From SVEL01 sp017381055 (GTDB lineage Bacteria > Bacillota > Clostridia > Lachnospirales > Lachnospiraceae): 64,000 bases of DNA. The notes beneath the pieces were generated by a model. That model saw only the letters and a list, made by a program, of their open reading frames with translations. It was not told the DNA's origin and ran no database searches. The stretch is taken from positions 1-64,000 of the forward strand of contig JAXJYC010000040.1 of NCBI GenBank assembly GCA_036307185.1, given 5' to 3'. Every line of letters begins with the position of its first letter. Position 1 is the stretch's first letter. Made by a program: the position numbers and the translations under genes. Below are positions 35,668 to 44,456 of this stretch, piece by piece.

Positions 35668-36906
35668 CTACGCCACTTCCTTCCTATAAACCTCTGAAAA
35701 AATAAGTCTTTTATTCTTGTCATCCCATCCATCAATCTCTAATATTTCATCTATGGAAAAGTGGCTCATATGAATCAACACAAAAGGCGACACCGTAAGC
35801 ATCTCTTCCAATGTTTCCATCGAATAATCTGAAATGTACCTTGCACACTGGGCTAATCGTGTTACTGAACTTGCTGCATCATTAGAGTGAATTGTTCCAA
35901 GAAATCTTGCGCCAGTACTCATAGCTGTTGTGAACACATATAGTGCCTCTCCACCTTTTATTTCTCCAATAATGAAATTATCAATATCTTGTAATAAGCC
36001 AAGTCGAAGCTCATCTTCCAATGAAAACTCCATTGTTAATCCTTCTTTTTTAACCGTCATAGTATGCTCAAACTGAATCTGTGGATGTACCTTCGAATAC
36101 AGCTCATCCGATTCCTGCGATACTAAGATAGATTGATTGAACGGAATAATATCTACCACGTTATTAAGCAGTGTGGACTTACCACTACCGCCCTTACCGG
36201 AGATGAGCATACTGTAACCTGCTCCGATACGGTCTTCTATGTACGCAATCATCTCATCATTGAGCATTCCATTGTCCTTAAGATATTCCCAAGAATATTT
36301 CTCCTTTGGCATCTTACGAATATGAATATTGTTTTTTTCCGTGGATGTGATACACGCCTGCTGTGCATCTATTCTTAAATAAAAATCCTTTACCCCTTTT
36401 CTATCTGTGCAATGTGATAATGCATTTTCTTCCCCTTTGCCCAAACGATGGATTCTCTGCATTCTCTCAAACCACCCTTTATAATCAGCTTCATCATAAA
36501 AGCTAATATCTGCTACATATCGCTCCCCATTTGCCTTTACTACAATATGGTTATAATCTAAGACCTTAACATCCGAGACTTCCTTTGATTCAATCAGTGG
36601 TGTTAGCACATAATAGCCAAACACACACTGACGAAACATCTCTAACAATATCTTTTTCTCTTCCTCACTTATATTCGGATAATGTGTAATCACAAAATCT
36701 TTCGCGCGATTCATAAGCATCAAAAAGTCCTGTTCTGTACCCGTTACACACTTTGTAACCAGTGCCGGATTTAAGTCACAGACATTTGCTTTTAACTGCA
36801 AAAACTTCCTGTTACGCTCTTCATCTTGATAAATAGACGGAAACTTATATATCTTAGATTCCAGCTGTAGCTTGCATTTTGATTTCTTCTCATAATTAAG
36901 CTTCAT
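35668..36906 (-). CDS. TadA/CpaF-type ATPase (second copy)
   Basis: 412 residues. Walker A SGKGGSGKSTLLN (GKGGSGKS at 237-244), Walker B LQDIDNFIIGEIKGGEAL, and a TIHSND box. It aligns with the first copy at 15701 in overall plan but is divergent. Encoded directly downstream of the relaxase and upstream of the prepilin peptidase. One copy may drive pilus assembly and the other the secretion channel. Confidence 0.86.
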   Translation of the reverse strand: MKLNYEKKSKCKLQLESKIYKFPSIYQDEERNRKFLQLKANVCDLNPALVTKCVTGTEQDFLMLMNRAKDFVITHYPNISEEEKKILLEMFRQCVFGYYVLTPLIESKEVSDVKVLDYNHIVVKANGERYVADISFYDEADYKGWFERMQRIHRLGKGEENALSHCTDRKGVKDFYLRIDAQQACITSTEKNNIHIRKMPKEKYSWEYLKDNGMLNDEMIAYIEDRIGAGYSMLISGKGGSGKSTLLNNVVDIIPFNQSILVSQESDELYSKVHPQIQFEHTMTVKKEGLTMEFSLEDELRLGLLQDIDNFIIGEIKGGEALYVFTTAMSTGARFLGTIHSNDAASSVTRLAQCARYISDYSMETLEEMLTVSPFVLIHMSHFSIDEILEIDGWDDKNKRLIFSEVYRKEVA

Positions 36907-36921
36907 CTTAAAAATCTCTCC

Positions 36922-38745
36922 TTACCTTTTACTTGCTCGTCCTCTCTGTGAAACAACGGAATTGTCCTTAATCGCTGTCACATGACATTTTTCAAATCCG
37001 TATGTATACTTCACTTCATTTACGAGACTGTTAAATTCTTTACTGCTTACATCCCTTGAAGAAAACTCATCTACAACTTTTTCCTCCCGATCAAGGACTG
37101 TAACCGTTGTAACAACAGTCGCCTTACCGCCTACAGTATCCGGCGTTGTCATTACACGGATTTTATAATCTTCTACATCATCTGCAGTTATCATCACTAA
37201 ACGAGTTGCATAAATGCCATAATCTTTCGCCTGTCTAAACGCCAAGCTATGACCGACTGCCTCAAAGAAATTAAGACTTGTATTTTCCTCTTTTCTTCTG
37301 TCAGCTTTTTCATACGCAACAATTGCCCTATACTGCTCTGACAACTCATTTGACTGTGCTTTTGCATATAACAGCTGATTATTCTGGTCTTCTATAAAAG
37401 CTGCAACTTCTCCTATAGTCTTTCCATAATGCTCCTCTAACCGGTGGCACCCTTCCTTGTATGCTTCATAATCAGTCTCATACTCTTTACAATCTGCAAA
37501 TTCATACAGATATGCACGTACTTCATGCTGTTTTATCTCCTCATACAAATCAGAAATAGGCTTGTATTTTCTCAAGTTCTGTTTTATTGCCTTTTTCTCT
37601 GCAGCAATCTCTTTTTGTACCGCTACAATCGCCTCTTTTGCCTCCGTTACATTATTACGCTTTGGCGAGAAATGCCTGATAATATCAAAAACATGGGCTT
37701 GTTTGCTAAGTGATTCCGACATTCTTTTTATCTGCCAATTCGTCTCATATCTTTCTTGCCAAGGATTCCTTCCCATACGCAAAAGATGAATTGTTTTCTT
37801 TTTCTCATCCGGTGACATATCTTTGTACTTCTTAAGAGTAGTAGGCACATATGTCACTACTTCTCTTGCCTCAATACTCTTTACATGATGCTCAATAGAA
37901 AGCTTTATGAATGGTTCACGTTTTGTCGCTATTCGTTCTTTAATTGCATCTATGGAATATCCTTCTCCCAACTGCCCGGAACGAACTGCTTTTACCATAC
38001 CTTCCATACGAAGAGATAAATGCTTACCAACATTTGCAACAATTCCACCGTCTCTTAATTCCTTAAGAAACTCATCAAAATCATCTGCCTCTTCCACTGC
38101 TAAATCTATGGCTTTTCGAAGCATTATCTTTCTATCCTTAAATGACACCTCGTCTGGTCTCTTTGTCCTCATCCAAACTTCATTAGGAGAAAACCCATAC
38201 TTTAAAGCCAACTCATTTACTGCAGGTTCAAAGACTTCTCTCATAAAATTCTTATCCATATGAATCTTTTTTCCATCTAACCCTACAGTATTTGCTATAA
38301 AATGAATGTGCAGGTTATCTGTATTTGTATGAACTGCATATACAATCTGATTATCAGGAAATATCTTCTCCATTAACTCATCACATAGAAACATAAGCTT
38401 GCCTGCATTCTCTTTCGCTGATTCATCCTCATCCAAAGAGATGATTCCATGAAGTGCCACACGACCATCTAATTTCTGATAAAAGCGTTTTACTTGCATC
38501 ATTTCATCTACTGCATTTGAAATATCTGATATATTACGTGCTCCTACGTACAGCCCCTCTAAAGTCTTAATGTCATTCGTCACATACGTTACTTCTCTTC
38601 CTACCTGCAATGCTCCCACAAGAGGCAGCTGTCCATCACATTTCTCGCTATTCGTAATATAATCAATACTTGAACTTATCTGTGCACCACCACTTCTACC
38701 TTGGCTTCCTGCTTTTATGTTCCATATCTTTGCTATAATTCCCAT
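36922..38745 (-). CDS. MOBP-type relaxase
   Basis: 607 residues. Relaxase/mobilization nuclease N-terminal domain: conserved start (MGIIAKIWNIKAGS, SSIDYITN), catalytic Tyr region near 29, and the metal-binding three His motif (His139 in AVHTNTDNLHIHFIA, with His146 and His148). The rest is helical and charged. It would cut at the nick site proposed at 44802-44808. ATG at 38745 follows TAAGGAGG. Confidence 0.92.
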   Translation of the reverse strand: MGIIAKIWNIKAGSQGRSGGAQISSSIDYITNSEKCDGQLPLVGALQVGREVTYVTNDIKTLEGLYVGARNISDISNAVDEMMQVKRFYQKLDGRVALHGIISLDEDESAKENAGKLMFLCDELMEKIFPDNQIVYAVHTNTDNLHIHFIANTVGLDGKKIHMDKNFMREVFEPAVNELALKYGFSPNEVWMRTKRPDEVSFKDRKIMLRKAIDLAVEEADDFDEFLKELRDGGIVANVGKHLSLRMEGMVKAVRSGQLGEGYSIDAIKERIATKREPFIKLSIEHHVKSIEAREVVTYVPTTLKKYKDMSPDEKKKTIHLLRMGRNPWQERYETNWQIKRMSESLSKQAHVFDIIRHFSPKRNNVTEAKEAIVAVQKEIAAEKKAIKQNLRKYKPISDLYEEIKQHEVRAYLYEFADCKEYETDYEAYKEGCHRLEEHYGKTIGEVAAFIEDQNNQLLYAKAQSNELSEQYRAIVAYEKADRRKEENTSLNFFEAVGHSLAFRQAKDYGIYATRLVMITADDVEDYKIRVMTTPDTVGGKATVVTTVTVLDREEKVVDEFSSRDVSSKEFNSLVNEVKYTYGFEKCHVTAIKDNSVVSQRGRASKR

Positions 38746-38761
38746 ACTGCCTCCTTACCAA

Positions 38762-38789
38762 AAGAAGCCGCCCTAACGGACGGCTTCTT
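38762..38789 (-). terminator. Hairpin between SpoVG-like and relaxase genes
   Basis: AAGAAGCCG (38762-38770) pairs with CGGCTTCTT (38781-38789); TTTT follows on the minus strand. The relaxase ribosome-binding site comes right after, so it may be a partial terminator that lowers relaxase expression relative to upstream genes. Confidence 0.8.
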
Positions 38790-38794
38790 GGGTA

Positions 38795-39052
38795 CTACAT
38801 TTCGTCATACTTAGCGAGTACCTTCAAGGTGATTTCCTCTCGAAGTTCTTTTGTCATCGGGAAGCAAATGTCCTTATATTCGCCGTTCTGATTTCGACGG
38901 GAAGGATACGCTACAAACTTCTCACCAGTTGCAGCCTTGATTACTCTAATTCCATTTACTACAAATGCTTTTTCGAAAGTAATACTTCCATAAGCAAGCT
39001 GCTTATCATCTCCATCTGTCTTAGTTAATCTTACGTCTGTAATCTGAATCAT
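38795..39052 (-). CDS. SpoVG-family protein (copy 1)
   Basis: 85 residues with the SpoVG core: MIQITDVRLTKTDGDDKQLA, GIRVIKA, KFVAYPSRRNQNGEYKDICF. SpoVG proteins bind nucleic acid and act as regulators. It is adjacent to a second SpoVG-like gene (39066). Such pairs are seen in Clostridial ICEs, with unknown role. Confidence 0.85.
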   Translation of the reverse strand: MIQITDVRLTKTDGDDKQLAYGSITFEKAFVVNGIRVIKAATGEKFVAYPSRRNQNGEYKDICFPMTKELREEITLKVLAKYDEM

Positions 39053-39065
39053 TTATAACTTCCTC

Positions 39066-39410
39066 CTATCGACCTTTACCTTTTTTCGCTGGTGCTGCAG
39101 CCTTTTCTTCTGCTTTACCCTGCTCCTCTTTTTCAGTCTGGCTCTGCTTTTCTTCAATCTGCTTCTTATACTCGTTGATAATCGCTTCTGTAAGAGTATG
39201 GTAGAAGTCCTTATTAAGTGGGAATGCAATGTCTTCATATTCGCCATTTGCCTTTTCTCTCGCAGGAAAAGCTACGAAGTTTCTTCCCTTCTTATCTTCC
39301 ATTACTCTTACACCACGGACAGCAAACATGCCGTCCAGTGCAAAACTACCAATTGCTTTTACTCCACTGTCGGAGTTAATAAGATTTACTCTGATATCTG
39401 TTACTTCCAT
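39066..39410 (-). CDS. SpoVG-family protein (copy 2)
   Basis: 114 residues: the SpoVG core (MEVTDIRVNLINSD, FAVRGVRVMED, NFVAFPAREKANGEYEDIAF) plus a Lys/Glu/Gln-rich C-terminal tail of about 30 residues absent in copy 1. The conserved middle is the same as in the neighbouring gene, so the two arose by duplication. Confidence 0.86.
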   Translation of the reverse strand: MEVTDIRVNLINSDSGVKAIGSFALDGMFAVRGVRVMEDKKGRNFVAFPAREKANGEYEDIAFPLNKDFYHTLTEAIINEYKKQIEEKQSQTEKEEQGKAEEKAAAPAKKGKGR

Positions 39411-39425
39411 TGAATTTTCCTCCTC

Positions 39426-40454
39426 TTATCTGTTATGTCTTGGACGAGCTGTTGCTGCGTCCTGTGTTTCATACTGTGCCTGATTTTCTGCCACCATAAA
39501 CTCTGGCATTTCTACCGGTGCCTTATCTGCGATAGATAATACTCCAGTCTTTCCATCAAAATGATATACGTGATATGATAAGCGCTCTTCTTTTGCTACC
39601 TGCGTATCATTAACCTCTTTTACCATTTCAGCAAGTGCATCCGGGTCTGCCCCTGTGGCTCTAATTGCAATAGTTTCATGAATGCTTGAAGGCAAAATGT
39701 AAAGGTCATCGCCAAGTTTATCCGCTAATCTGCCAAGCACATTGTTTGGATAGAACATAACGGATGCACCATTAATCTTTGCACTGTTTGAAACTACAAA
39801 CATACTATCTCCATATACTTCATCCGGAAACGCTTCTCCCGCTTCCTCCGGTGCATCAGACATTCCAAACATATCTACCATAACGTCTCTCATATCCTGT
39901 ACTCTCGCTGGCAGAAGCTCTGGTGTATTCACTAACGCAAGCTCATGTAACTGTTCCTGTGTTGCACCCCAGAATTTCATATGGTCGTTATGAATGGTAA
40001 CTGTTCCATATCCACTGTCTGATTCTCCAAGCATTACCTTATAGATAATCGCAAGGTCTGCTCCAATTGCGTGTGGCACATCCTTAAGCATCTCTTCATT
40101 TTCTTTTGCATTAACTGCAACCATGATTACCTTGTCTTTGATAAACTCATAGTTCTGAAAATCTCTTCCGATGTTTTCAAACTCTTTTGGACCTTGATTT
40201 GCAATTGCGACATCTGCAATTTCATCCATAATTCTTGAAATTTCTCCACCGTTCTGATACTCCATGAAGAATCCATTCAAATAGATGTTTGGTGCAATGT
40301 TGGTATCTTCTGACTTTACTACCAATCCATCTAAAACTAATCCATTGTTCTTCTGTACCTGAACCGGACTAATTTCTACATTTGCCCAATCATCTGGCAA
40401 ATACTCCTTAAGATGGTTTTCAACGTAAACCTTAAATTCCTCGAAATTAAGCAT
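39426..40454 (-). CDS. DUF5688 family protein
   Basis: 342 residues. The plan (MLNFEEFKVYVENHLKEYLP, LVVKSEDTNIAPNIYLNGF, DLYILPSSIHETIAI) matches DUF5688, a family found almost only in Clostridial ICEs and of unknown function. Overlaps the upstream 39-residue gene by 8 bp. Confidence 0.8.
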   Translation of the reverse strand: MLNFEEFKVYVENHLKEYLPDDWANVEISPVQVQKNNGLVLDGLVVKSEDTNIAPNIYLNGFFMEYQNGGEISRIMDEIADVAIANQGPKEFENIGRDFQNYEFIKDKVIMVAVNAKENEEMLKDVPHAIGADLAIIYKVMLGESDSGYGTVTIHNDHMKFWGATQEQLHELALVNTPELLPARVQDMRDVMVDMFGMSDAPEEAGEAFPDEVYGDSMFVVSNSAKINGASVMFYPNNVLGRLADKLGDDLYILPSSIHETIAIRATGADPDALAEMVKEVNDTQVAKEERLSYHVYHFDGKTGVLSIADKAPVEMPEFMVAENQAQYETQDAATARPRHNR

Positions 40455-40566
40455 TCTCCTCTTCCTCCTTTTCTACTAGATTTACAAATGCTTGTGCGTA
40501 TGTAGCAACAGCTGCTTCGCTAGGTGCATTTGCTTCAACCTGTAAATTGTCTACTGTGTAGTCCAT
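40447..40566 (-). CDS. Small protein, 39 residues
   Basis: Starts MDYTVDNLQVEANAPSEAAV and ends in a Glu-rich tail. ATG at 40566 follows an excellent AGGAGG at 7 nt. The stop overlaps the DUF5688 start (ATGCTTAA), so the pair is coupled. First gene after box copy 4 (53 nt upstream). Function unknown. Confidence 0.7.
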   Translation of the reverse strand: MDYTVDNLQVEANAPSEAAVATYAQAFVNLVEKEEEENA

Positions 40567-40618
40567 GCTCTTGTCCTCCTCTAAACTTTTTGTGTAAGCA
40601 GATTTATTTGCTCTTACA

Positions 40619-40654
40619 TATTTATTGTGGTATTGCTTTTATACCTTGCCTAAA
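40619..40654 (-). promoter_or_regulatory. ICE two-block box, copy 4 (before the DUF5688/SpoVG/relaxase operon)
   Basis: Minus strand: TTTAGGCAA (40654-40646), 13 nt, TACCACAATAAATA (40632-40619). It overlaps no gene and lies directly after the ArdC-like gene. Confidence 0.82.
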
Positions 40655-40656
40655 AT

Positions 40657-41595
40657 CTATCTACTTTTTTTTGCTCTTTTTTGTGATTGCTCTTCTGTCT
40701 CAACCTTTTCCTCTTGTAACTTCTGAACTTTCTCTTCAATCGCTAAGGAAATCTTATCTGCAGTCTGCTTGATAATATCCAAATTTTCCTTAAGCTCTGA
40801 TACTTCCTTATCCTTGCTCCATCCGGATATATACCCAAAAGAATATTCCGATGTATCAAGGCCAAGCATCTGTGATACCCAGTACGCTACTGATTCTGCC
40901 TGAACCTCTTTTGCTTCTCTATCCCATTTATCCTCTTTACCGCCATGACCCAATGAAGCATGTGCAATCTCATGAATCATTGTCTTAATGGTCTGCAGTT
41001 CCGGCAAATCTTCCTTTACAACAATTCGCTGTGAAACCGGGCTATAATATCCATTAGCTCCACCTTCTATTGGTTCAAATGAAATCGGTACAGGACTTAC
41101 TTCAATAAGTATGTTCTTAAGCTGCTCATATCCATCCACACTCTCATTTAACTGTGAAACAATGCTTGGCAATGGTTCACCGCTTGTCTGTGATACATCA
41201 AACACATATGCAGGTTTAAATCCTTGAAACTCCTTAGAAACTGTTTCTGTCTCTTGTGTTCCATCCTCTTTTAAAACTGGCTTACTATTCTCGTCATACA
41301 ATGGTTCTTCAACATCAGCTTTAATTTTTATTGGGGCTATAATCATTATTCCGTGCTCCCCCTTATTAACAGTTCTGTTGAAATCTGTCTGCCACTTCTT
41401 AAAACCACATACATAAGATGCTTCCGGACACTGACAAGCAATCAAAATACAATTATTGATACTGTACCTAGGGAAGCGTGACATCGTATCAATGTACTCC
41501 TTGTACTTATCTGATTCAAAAATGTCACGTACTCCCTCTTCCAGTTTTTGCTGTACCAAGCTCATCTTTTCTTCACGATTAGATGTCCTCTTCAT
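40657..41595 (-). CDS. ArdC-like antirestriction protein with zincin domain
   Basis: 312 residues. N-terminal ArdC/DUF1738-like ssDNA-binding domain (SRFPRYSINNCILIACQCPEA), then a metallopeptidase motif HEIAH near 219-223 with a downstream Glu (EVQAESVAYWV). ArdC-type proteins protect incoming single-stranded DNA. A Lys/Glu-rich tail follows. ATG at 41595. Confidence 0.8.
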   Translation of the reverse strand: MKRTSNREEKMSLVQQKLEEGVRDIFESDKYKEYIDTMSRFPRYSINNCILIACQCPEASYVCGFKKWQTDFNRTVNKGEHGIMIIAPIKIKADVEEPLYDENSKPVLKEDGTQETETVSKEFQGFKPAYVFDVSQTSGEPLPSIVSQLNESVDGYEQLKNILIEVSPVPISFEPIEGGANGYYSPVSQRIVVKEDLPELQTIKTMIHEIAHASLGHGGKEDKWDREAKEVQAESVAYWVSQMLGLDTSEYSFGYISGWSKDKEVSELKENLDIIKQTADKISLAIEEKVQKLQEEKVETEEQSQKRAKKSR

Positions 41596-41607
41596 CTGGC
41601 AGCCTCC

Positions 41608-41937
41608 TTACTCTCCCATTCGAACATGGTCGGCAAATTCTCCATTGATATCACACATATAAACGAACTTATCAGCTGCTATGAAAAGTTCATTTGAAAG
41701 TCTGATATTTTCAAGTGCTAACTGTGCAAGTGCTTCTTTGCACCCTAAACATTCCGTCTTATCAATTTCCTCTTCATAAAATTCTGCAACCTCTGCTAAA
41801 TACAAAGCAGCTTCACTCATTTTCATAACAAGTTCTGCCTGCTTCTCTGTAACAGTCTTGCAAATCGTAGTTTTCTGACCGTTTTCCGTTTCTTCCCTAT
41901 AAAGCTTCACTTTCTTCTCTTTACTTACTTTCTTCAT
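41608..41937 (-). CDS. Hypothetical protein, 109 residues
   Basis: Not recognised. Lysine-rich start, then mostly helical with one CLGC motif near residue 63. First gene after box copy 5 (43 nt), upstream of the ArdC-like gene with which it is probably co-transcribed. Confidence 0.62.
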   Translation of the reverse strand: MKKVSKEKKVKLYREETENGQKTTICKTVTEKQAELVMKMSEAALYLAEVAEFYEEEIDKTECLGCKEALAQLALENIRLSNELFIAADKFVYMCDINGEFADHVRMGE

Positions 41938-41979
41938 CTTTGTTCCTTTCTCCCTTTGGGGCTTAAATTTCTGCTTACA

Positions 41980-42015
41980 TATTTATTGTGGTAATGGTCG
42001 TTGCCTTTGCCTAAA
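41980..42015 (-). promoter_or_regulatory. ICE two-block box, copy 5 (before the ArdC operon)
   Basis: Minus strand: TTTAGGCAA (42015-42007), 13 nt, TACCACAATAAATA (41993-41980), right after a terminator. Identical to copy 3 including the gap. Confidence 0.83.
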
Positions 42016-42027
42016 TTGGACAAAAAA

Positions 42028-42057
42028 AATTCCGGAAGAAAGTATCTCCCGGAAATT
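42028..42057 (-). terminator. Terminator after the RadC gene
   Basis: AATTCCGG (42028-42035) with CCGGAAATT (42049-42057) forms a stem; an eight-T run follows on the minus strand. It ends the MobC/RadC transcript just before box copy 5. Confidence 0.8.
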
Positions 42058-42058
42058 C

Positions 42059-42616
42059 TCATCTGTGCCTACGTGGTCGGTTTACTGTTTGCTCTTCTGC
42101 TACCATTGCACCCTCTAACTCAATTTTATTGTAATCTGTCTCGTATGTTGGCTTTGGATATGGCATAATATTTTTCGCCGCGAAACTAAAATATTCTGTG
42201 TTATTTCCTCCAACAATAATATGATCCACAAGTGGAATACCCATCTCTTCACACACCTGAGCCAAGCGGTCAGTAATCATTACATCTATCTTACTTGGTT
42301 CTAAACTTCCCCCTGGGTGATTATGTACCAGCACAACCTTCGCTGCATTTGCAAGTATTGCTGTCTTTAATATCTCCCTTGGATGACAAACCGCTGTGTC
42401 AACTGCCCCCATACTTGCAATATGACAATTAATTGGAATCCCGCTTGCCTTTAGGTTTATTACTGCACACACTTCTCTGTCTAACTCGCATAATTCTTTC
42501 CCGACTACTTCTACTGCATCAATTGGATTAAGAATAGGTTTCTCACTCATAATCGGTGCATCTTTTACCAAGCGAACTGAAACCATATTTAATTTATGCT
42601 TCACATTACTCGCCAT
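42059..42616 (-). CDS. RadC/MPN-type JAB domain protein
   Basis: 185 residues with the JAB motif HNHPGGSLEPSKID (metal site) and downstream VDHIIVGG. RadC-family genes are frequent in mobile elements; a DNA repair role is unproven. Starts overlap the 35-residue gene upstream by 11 bp. Confidence 0.9.
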   Translation of the reverse strand: MASNVKHKLNMVSVRLVKDAPIMSEKPILNPIDAVEVVGKELCELDREVCAVINLKASGIPINCHIASMGAVDTAVCHPREILKTAILANAAKVVLVHNHPGGSLEPSKIDVMITDRLAQVCEEMGIPLVDHIIVGGNNTEYFSFAAKNIMPYPKPTYETDYNKIELEGAMVAEEQTVNRPRRHR

Positions 42617-42713
42617 TATTATCTCCCCCCAACTCTATCGAAATGATAAAATCTTCCGGAAGATTCTCTATAAGATACCTCAATTCTTCCATCGTTAATT
42701 CCTCGTTCTCCAT
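42606..42713 (-). CDS. Small acidic protein, 35 residues
   Basis: Starts MENEELTMEELRYLIENLPE; acidic and helical, ends GGDNNGE. ATG at 42713 follows GAAAGGAGC. It overlaps the RadC start by 11 bp, so translation is coupled. Function unknown. Confidence 0.68.
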   Translation of the reverse strand: MENEELTMEELRYLIENLPEDFIISIELGGDNNGE

Positions 42714-42727
42714 GCTGCTCCTTTCTT

Positions 42728-42744
42728 CGGGACATTATGTCCTG
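42728..42744. repeat. CGGGACATTATGTCCTG palindromic repeat, copy A
   Basis: Core GGACAT-x-ATGTCC is palindromic. This copy covers the end of the MobC gene (R-T-stop). Same 17-mer, with T/A variation in the centre, at 44928-44944 and, in the opposite orientation, at 58108-58124. Confidence 0.65.
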
Positions 42745-43031
42745 TTGTGTCCTAACATCTTTTTTAACTCTTCAAGTTTTGTAACAATAAACATTCTGTC
42801 TGTATCAGATAACACATCTTTCATAGCAATCACTTTAAGACTTCTATCAATGCTTGCCATACGAGCAATAATCTCTTGGTACTTCATTGCCGGTGGACGT
42901 ATCTCTTTTTGTCCGCCAATCAAATACCTAATATATTGTGAACGATTGTACCCAAGCTCATTTCTCGCATTCTCAAAACTTTGAAATTCTTCTTCTGATA
43001 ATGACAAAAATAATCTTGTGCTTTTACTCAT
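42735..43031 (-). CDS. MobC-like relaxosome protein
   Basis: 98 residues with an N-terminal ribbon-helix-helix (MSKSTRLFLSLSEEEFQSFENARNE type) followed by a helical C-terminal half (RMASIDRSLKVIAM, VTKLEELKKML), as in MobC proteins that help the relaxase bind oriT. Encoded with the RadC gene downstream and the 463-residue gene upstream; oriT lies further upstream. Confidence 0.8.
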   Translation of the reverse strand: MSKSTRLFLSLSEEEFQSFENARNELGYNRSQYIRYLIGGQKEIRPPAMKYQEIIARMASIDRSLKVIAMKDVLSDTDRMFIVTKLEELKKMLGHNRT

Positions 43032-43033
43032 AT

Positions 43034-44425
43034 TTATTTTGCGTCCTCCTGCTTCATTTCTTTATAATCTACTGCCTCCTCTTCTAAGTCATAATCATCA
43101 ATATCCACTTCCTTAATAATGAATCTCTTGATAAAATCCGGTGCTTTAATCTGCACTCTGTCTAATTCTTTCTTTTTTACCATTGCTGCCTCCTTCTCTC
43201 TTTTTTCTTTTTGTGCTTTTGCTTCCATTTCATAGGTAACATAATCATGGTATGTGAATGCATCATCTGATAGTCCAAGCATCTCCTTTACCTTTGCAAT
43301 GTCATTCTCGGAAACTAAACGGAATCTTTCTGGCACACCCTTACATAAAAATTCCACTTGCCAATGCCCTAATAACAATTCCCTCGCAAGCTCATACTTC
43401 ATCTGATACTCTGCAGGTTTTGCAAACTGGCGCAAAGCATTTTTAATCTGCTTAAAATCCTGCTCATCACCAAGACTTTCAACCCACTGGATAAGCAAAT
43501 CAGCATTCACGTTGTTGTCACCTGCGAAATTAAGAAGCTTCTCAAAATCTGTATGACGGTACTCCGAAAATGCAGCATACAACGCTAACTTCTGTTGATT
43601 GGTATAGCTTCCTTCTGCTAAAAGATTTTCAACATATGGTTTCTCCGGCACAAACTCCTTTTGCCCTTGCTTTGCCAACAACTCCTTAATCTTTTGTAAC
43701 ATGAAACTATCCGTTAATACTTTTTGTATGCCCTGTCTCACATAATTCACTTTATTAAGGATATATGTTTCCACTTCGTTTCTCGGCTGACGCTTTTCTT
43801 TTCCAGTTTTCTCGTCGGTAGACTCTTGCTTTGGTTCCGCAGCTTCTACAACCTCTTCCTCCACCTTTGGAACAAATTGCTTTTCCCAATCACTTGCAAG
43901 TGGCAGTAGCTTTTCAGATGAAAGTATAAGAATCGGTTGTTCCAGAGATTTCTTCTTTGCATTTTCGCTCTCTTCGATAGCTGCCTGCTTTTCTTGTTTA
44001 AGTACTGTTATCTCCTTTTGAAAAGTATTAATAACAATTTGCAGTTCTTCTTTTTCCTTTTTAAGCTTTGCTATTACTGCATCCTTCTCTCCGGTTGTAG
44101 TCTTAATGTTACCCATCGCTTGAGCAAGCTCTACAGATTTACTCACTTGATTGTCCGACTTGACACTGGAATTAATAATATTAAGGAACTCAAAATACAC
44201 ATCCTTATTTATCATTACATTTTCCTCTTCATCGCACATCAACAAATCCACTTTTCCTTGCGAAATCTCCCGAACATAACGCTTACTGGTTGATTCAGAA
44301 ATATCAATGCTCATTAAATATGCAATAATATCTTTTTTCGATTTACTGCCAAGCCCTACAAAGCTGATTATCTCATGATACTTTTCAAGCTCCCCATATA
44401 GTTTCCCTATCTGTTCCCGTTGCAT
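43034..44425 (-). CDS. Hypothetical coiled-coil protein, 463 residues
   Basis: Not recognised. An N-terminal part with a helix-turn-helix look (SKKDIIAYLMSIDISESTSK), a coiled coil about 115-165, a Glu/Lys linker and a helical C-terminal domain. First gene after box copy 6 and closest to oriT; probably a relaxosome or DNA-processing factor. ATG at 44425. Confidence 0.65.
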   Translation of the reverse strand: MQREQIGKLYGELEKYHEIISFVGLGSKSKKDIIAYLMSIDISESTSKRYVREISQGKVDLLMCDEEENVMINKDVYFEFLNIINSSVKSDNQVSKSVELAQAMGNIKTTTGEKDAVIAKLKKEKEELQIVINTFQKEITVLKQEKQAAIEESENAKKKSLEQPILILSSEKLLPLASDWEKQFVPKVEEEVVEAAEPKQESTDEKTGKEKRQPRNEVETYILNKVNYVRQGIQKVLTDSFMLQKIKELLAKQGQKEFVPEKPYVENLLAEGSYTNQQKLALYAAFSEYRHTDFEKLLNFAGDNNVNADLLIQWVESLGDEQDFKQIKNALRQFAKPAEYQMKYELARELLLGHWQVEFLCKGVPERFRLVSENDIAKVKEMLGLSDDAFTYHDYVTYEMEAKAQKEKREKEAAMVKKKELDRVQIKAPDFIKRFIIKEVDIDDYDLEEEAVDYKEMKQEDAK

Positions 44426-44456
44426 ATTCTCACCTCACTTTCTAATTTGGACTTCA

